From: Thermococcaceae archaeon | Lineage (GTDB): Archaea; Methanobacteriota_B; Thermococci; Thermococcales; Thermococcaceae | Length of the DNA stretch: 5,410 bases | Reading direction: 5' to 3' | Assembly: GCA_027064745.1 (NCBI GenBank) | Contig: JAMOPD010000406.1 | Span: 1-5,410 of the forward strand | Part shown: positions 4,423 through 5,410 of the stretch, in pieces | Position numbering within the stretch: position 1 is the first letter of the stretch | Layout of the letters: each line of letters opens with the position of its first letter | Position numbers and translations under genes: made by a program | Notes under the pieces: generated by a model | What the model was told of the DNA's origin: nothing | Database searches by the model: none | Seen by the model: only the letters and a program-made list of their open reading frames with translations

Positions 4423-5151
4423 ATGAGTTATATTGTTATTCTGGAAAAGGTTTATGGAGATAGAAGTGGTTTTGAAAAACTCAACAGAAAGCTGAAGTCT
4501 CTTATTGGGGAGCTTGAGGTTGAATGGAAGCTTTCTATTACAAAGAAGCAGTGGGTTAAGGTGAGCGTTAAGGGTGAGGATGAGGAAATATCAACAAACC
4601 TTATTCGGGAGGAATTTGGAGAGATACCTTACAAATTAAGCTGTATAAACGAAGGGAAGATATACAAGGGACGCTTTATAGATCTTGGGAAAGTTGGATA
4701 CGGTGCATATGTGGATATAGGGATTTTCTCTCCGTCTCCTAAGGATGCTCTCCTGCCTCTCTATTACCTAAAGAGAACATTTGGCGAAATGCCGGTCAGA
4801 CAAATGATAAGAAAGTTTGGATGGGTGGATTATCTTCCAGTTGAGGTTAGGATTGAAAAGGTTGAATTTGGAACAAGGACTGTTGAGGTTGAATTCTCGG
4901 AGAAACAGCTCAGAACTATCAGAAAATGGTTGAGTGATGGGTATGACAAGCTATTCATTGCAGGGACTGTAAGCGAGAGAATTGAGGATGCTCTCATAAA
5001 GACGGGACATGGGAGAGATGTTAAACGCTTGGAGGAACTCGGTCTGATGGAGACACTCTTGGTTCTCAAGAAGGGAACGCAGGCTCCGGGCATCATTAAG
5101 GAGATAGGTGCGCTCATAAAGCCCGCTGTTATTGGGGCTATCAAGTTTTAA
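4423..5151 (+). CDS. DUF2110 family archaeal protein
   Basis: This 242-aa protein matches what I recall of archaeal DUF2110 proteins, whose biochemical role is unknown. The centre, about residues 78-150, contains GRFIDLGKVGYGAYVDIGI, which resembles the first strands of an S1/OB-type RNA-binding fold. The C-terminal region has TGHGRDVKRLEELGLMETLLVLKKGTQAPGI in pieces that look most conserved. No membrane segment or signal is seen. ATG at 4414 would give 245 aa, but the GGGG abuts it; ATG at 4423 lies 5 nt after GGGGATGA (4410-4417), so I prefer it. Only 33 bp separate it from tfe, with no T-run or promoter between, so the two are probably one transcript, which hints at a role linked to transcription or RNA. 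The stop overlaps that of the minus-strand gene at the right edge. Confidence 0.85.
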   Translation: MSYIVILEKVYGDRSGFEKLNRKLKSLIGELEVEWKLSITKKQWVKVSVKGEDEEISTNLIREEFGEIPYKLSCINEGKIYKGRFIDLGKVGYGAYVDIGIFSPSPKDALLPLYYLKRTFGEMPVRQMIRKFGWVDYLPVEVRIEKVEFGTRTVEVEFSEKQLRTIRKWLSDGYDKLFIAGTVSERIEDALIKTGHGRDVKRLEELGLMETLLVLKKGTQAPGIIKEIGALIKPAVIGAIKF

Positions 5152-5410
5152 GTTTGAGGAGTAAGCTTAGAAAGCATCCTTACTGGAATTGTGGTCATTA
5201 GAACGTAATTAAGAGGAAGAATGGATATGTTCCAGAGGGATACGTATAAATAAATGACTAGGAGCATTGACAGAAACGGTAATTGCCCCCTGCTTTTCTT
5301 TATACCTTGTTTTATGAAGATCACAGATAGATAAAACATTAGAACTAATTGAATCAAACTTTCCTTGAGGAATTTAGAAACGGCTATAATGTTATTATAT
5401 GGGAGATGTT
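5148..5410 (-). CDS. Probable membrane protein, C-terminal part (5' end outside window)
   Basis: The minus frame is open from the window edge to TAA at 5150-5148, giving about 87 residues with no stop. The protein is very hydrophobic in two blocks: LIQLVLMFYLSVIFI, and after a basic turn (KQGIKKSRGQ) LPFLSMLLVIYLYVSLW continuing through ILPLNYVLMTTI. It ends in a short polar tail. Such a pattern suggests the last two or three membrane helices of a larger integral protein, with the basic loop inside. A TTG at 5357 could start a 69-aa protein but has no SD. The family is not recognisable. It converges on DUF2110 with a 4-bp TTAA overlap. The alternative, that this is a random open frame in AT-rich DNA, is less likely but not excluded. 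Confidence 0.6.
   Translation of the reverse strand, partial: HLPYNNIIAVSKFLKESLIQLVLMFYLSVIFIKQGIKKSRGQLPFLSMLLVIYLYVSLWNISILPLNYVLMTTIPVRMLSKLTPQT

Noticed and set aside
4830..5144. 104-aa minus-strand open frame inside DUF2110
   Set aside because: Antisense to a conserved gene and Ser/Thr-rich, the usual look of a shadow frame.

Overview
The window looks like chromosomal DNA from a hyperthermophilic euryarchaeon, most likely a Thermococcales member (Thermococcus, Pyrococcus or Palaeococcus). The grounds are a clear archaeal transcription factor E gene followed by an archaeal DUF2110 gene, TATA/BRE-type promoters, Shine-Dalgarno (SD) sites matching GGAGGTGAT, very short gene spacing, heavy AGA/AGG/ATA codon use and moderate-to-low GC. 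The species cannot be fixed from the sequence alone.

Layout. Bases 1-521 (+) are the C-terminal part of a PfkB/ribokinase-family sugar or nucleoside kinase that begins left of the window. It meets head-on a minus-strand operon transcribed from about 3119 down to 518: an ABC transporter ATPase (3106-2132), a first ABC-2 permease (2129-1326) and a second, paralogous ABC-2 permease (1339-518). These three should form one transporter with two different membrane subunits and an ATPase dimer; its substrate is unknown. Bases 3107-3423 hold no gene but are full of structure. There is a TATA box for the ABC operon, a hairpin, a 33-bp imperfect direct repeat whose first copy forms a long stem-loop, and a second long hairpin ending just before the SD of the next gene. 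Then, all on the + strand, come a small unknown gene (3424-3705, 93 aa), tfe (3841-4389) with its own good promoter, and a DUF2110 gene (4423-5151) probably co-transcribed with tfe. At the right edge a minus-strand frame open to the window end (5410-5148) encodes the C-terminus of a probable membrane protein.

The most interesting part is the gene-free stretch 3107-3423 and its link to tfe. It could be a long structured 5' leader or a small RNA in front of the 93-aa gene. One inverted segment (3252-3265) can pair with either of two repeat copies, so two mutually exclusive folds are possible. An 11-base motif, AACACCTCAGA, occurs before both the small gene and tfe, and in each case it can pair with that gene's own SD, leaving the same single bulged G. 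This suggests shared translational control of two neighbouring genes, one of them a general transcription factor. That is inference from sequence complementarity; no transcript has been observed.

Two further points: both convergent gene pairs overlap by exactly 4 bp at a palindrome (CTAG, TTAA) that supplies both stop codons, and the TFE zinc ribbon has a Cys-x4-His first half in place of Cys-x2-Cys.
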